Of a DNA stretch of 60,673 bases, positions 60,666-60,673 are shown in pieces. Within the stretch, counting starts at the first letter, position 1, and each line of letters begins with the position of its first letter. The translations under genes and the position numbers were made by a program. This stretch comes from CAYTEH01 sp964436765 (GTDB lineage Bacteria; Patescibacteriota; Gracilibacteria; Peribacterales; Peribacteraceae): positions 1-60,673 of the forward strand of contig CAYTEH010000006.1 in NCBI GenBank assembly GCA_964436765.1, read 5' to 3'. The notes beneath the pieces are model-generated. The model was given only the letters and a program-made list of their open reading frames with translations. It ran no database searches and had not been told where the DNA came from.

Positions 60666-60673
60666 ACACGTCT

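Overview
The window is a scaffold piece with three 100-N assembly gaps (28650-28749, 41223-41322, 57453-57552). It most likely comes from a Candidate Phyla Radiation (Patescibacteria) bacterium, and Peregrinibacteria/Peribacteria is my best guess. The grounds are DUF4215 and thrombospondin-3 surface proteins, an SLH protein, a pilin-like gene, many hypothetical proteins, a 23S rRNA gene with a group I intron, and split housekeeping operons. TGA ends several genes normally (for example 54236-54238), so the UGA-glycine code of Gracilibacteria does not apply. There is no taxonomic marker search behind this assignment.

Layout. 0-3.7 kb: small secreted or membrane-anchored Cys-rich proteins and a transporter-like membrane protein. 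3.7-8.5 kb: a minus-strand 23S-5S operon without 16S. Its 23S gene carries an ORF-less group I intron at the position I count as E. coli 1951 and a repeat-derived hairpin insertion. 8.6-14.6 kb: prepilin-like gene, ssb and a monocistronic rpoB with its own promoter and terminator, without rpoC. 14.6-20.6 kb: a polyamine island with agmatine deiminase, N-carbamoylputrescine amidase, two deoxyhypusine-synthase-like paralogues with different catalytic motifs, and a divergent PLP decarboxylase. 21-30 kb: superoxide dismutase, FemAB-like transferase, a 1439-residue SLH protein, and cysS broken by a gap. 30-43 kb: class I fructose-bisphosphate aldolase, a methyltransferase-like protein, yidC-rnpA, gatC-gatA, and two tandem paralogous proteins of an unrecognised family. 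43-49 kb: a self-regulating marR gene followed by DUF2339 and thrombospondin-3 genes, an HD-domain protein, a lipoprotein and tRNA-Asp. 49.7-60.7 kb: cell-wall genes (LysM-M23, DD-carboxypeptidase, FtsQ, another M23), a GT4 glycosyltransferase, dGTPase, YfiH, NAD(P)H-hydrate dehydratase, a CNNM/CBS protein and an ATP-grasp enzyme.

Two themes stand out. First, the spaces between genes are full of dispersed hairpin repeats of several families. Some have entered genes or structural RNA: the group I intron, the 23S rRNA, the agmatine deiminase reading frame, and the 3' ends of several CDSs. One family is a two-stem element with four copies whose stems covary. Second, many promoters place the start codon only a few bases after the -10 box, which suggests frequent leaderless mRNAs.

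All assignments were made by reading the sequence, without database searches. Alignments to reference proteins and rRNA are from memory.
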